Source: JAWPNA01 sp045402695 (GTDB taxonomy: Bacteria > Acidobacteriota > Polarisedimenticolia > JACPZX01 > DASXTC01). Taken from it: a stretch of 5,109 bases of DNA. The translations under genes were made by a program, and so were the position numbers. The notes beneath the pieces were generated by a model, which saw only the letters and a list, made by a program, of their open reading frames with translations, was not told where the DNA came from and did no database searches. Positions 4,868-5,109 of the stretch are shown one piece after another. Numbering within the stretch: the stretch's first letter is position 1; every line of letters begins with the position of its first letter. The stretch covers positions 1 to 5,109 of the forward strand of contig JAWPNA010000180.1 of the NCBI GenBank assembly GCA_045402695.1, written 5' to 3'.

Positions 4868-5109
4868 GCGCTCGGGAGGTTCTCGTCCAGGTCGGTGGCC
4901 AGAGGGTCCGCGTTTGGGCCGAGGGTGATCGACTTCGCTACGCAGCTCCCAAAGGTGCTCTGACCCCCGATCTGCGAGGGACCCTTCTCCGACAGAAACC
5001 CGGGCTGCTGAAGCTGCTCGGCCGTGGCGACGCCTTCCTCGGAATGACACTGCGGCAGTTCGAGGGCACTCACTGCTCCCTCGAGGTGCAGGTACCAGGG
5101 CTGGGCGAG
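4864..5109 (+). CDS. TubC_N-like docking-domain protein (5' part, cut by window end)
   Basis: The frame from ATG 4864 is open for 82 codons to the window edge. Residues about 5-53 match the pattern of the TubC N-terminal docking domain: a short helix and hydrophobic strand, V15-R-V-W18, G21-D-R-L-R-Y26, A28-P29, G31-A-L-T34-P35 with following D-L-R, and the helix L41-L-R-Q-K-P-G-L-L-K-L-L52. This domain was defined as a docking element of natural-product megasynthases, but similar domains occur in replication proteins of bacterial mobile elements. The following segment has F66-E67, C71-S-L-E-V-Q-V-P78 and G-L-G-E, probably the start of a second small domain. The context, an ATGA overlap with the DUF3987 gene, argues for a protein-interaction partner of the primase or ATPase and against a biosynthetic enzyme. 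Full length is unknown. Confidence 0.75.
   Translation, partial: MSAREVLVQVGGQRVRVWAEGDRLRYAAPKGALTPDLRGTLLRQKPGLLKLLGRGDAFLGMTLRQFEGTHCSLEVQVPGLGE

Noticed and set aside
1..5109. CRISPR array, insertion sequence, or rRNA/tRNA genes
   Set aside because: No regularly spaced repeats, no transposase-like frame with terminal inverted repeats, and no structured RNA gene pattern were seen.

Overview
The window looks like part of a mobile genetic element (integrative element, prophage or phage satellite) in a high-GC Gram-positive bacterium, most likely an actinobacterium. This rests on the high GC content, dense same-strand genes, AGGAGG-type ribosome sites, a near-leaderless promoter, and the gene set itself. 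Genus cannot be read from the sequence. No integrase, relaxase, capsid gene, tRNA or attachment site is visible, so the element type stays open.

Region 1 (1-813): the probable last codons of an upstream gene, then two small coupled genes. The first encodes a 69-residue acidic protein of unknown function. The second encodes a 173-residue protein with an N-terminal Cys/His zinc-type motif, a Lys/Ala-rich linker and a C-terminal ribbon-helix-helix-like segment. A textbook rho-independent terminator (789-813) closes this unit.

Region 2 (814-2181): a short regulatory gap holds a candidate promoter whose -35 lies inside a small inverted repeat and whose -10 lies only 9 nt before the next ATG. It drives an unrecognised 396-residue protein, Arg/Trp-rich, with a C-terminal helix-turn-helix that loosely resembles DnaA domain IV. 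A hairpin and a short direct repeat separate this gene from the next.

Region 3 (2182-5109): a tightly coupled replication operon. Its order is an excisionase/MerR-type small HTH protein, a primase-polymerase with complete DxD / SxxxH / hD motifs, a DUF3987 (YfjI-like) P-loop protein expected to act as the partner ATPase or helicase, and the start of a TubC_N-like protein cut by the window edge. All three junctions are ATGA stop-start overlaps. The primase-polymerase plus DUF3987 pair is a self-contained initiation module of the kind used by actinobacterial integrative elements and satellites.

The most unusual DNA signal is a cluster of four copies of a GCAGAAT-type unit in A-B-A'-B' order (4721-4791), inside the 3' end of the DUF3987 gene. 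It can fold in two mutually exclusive ways and is a candidate origin or regulatory site for the module. The second most interesting item is the uncharacterised 396-residue protein next to the replication operon.
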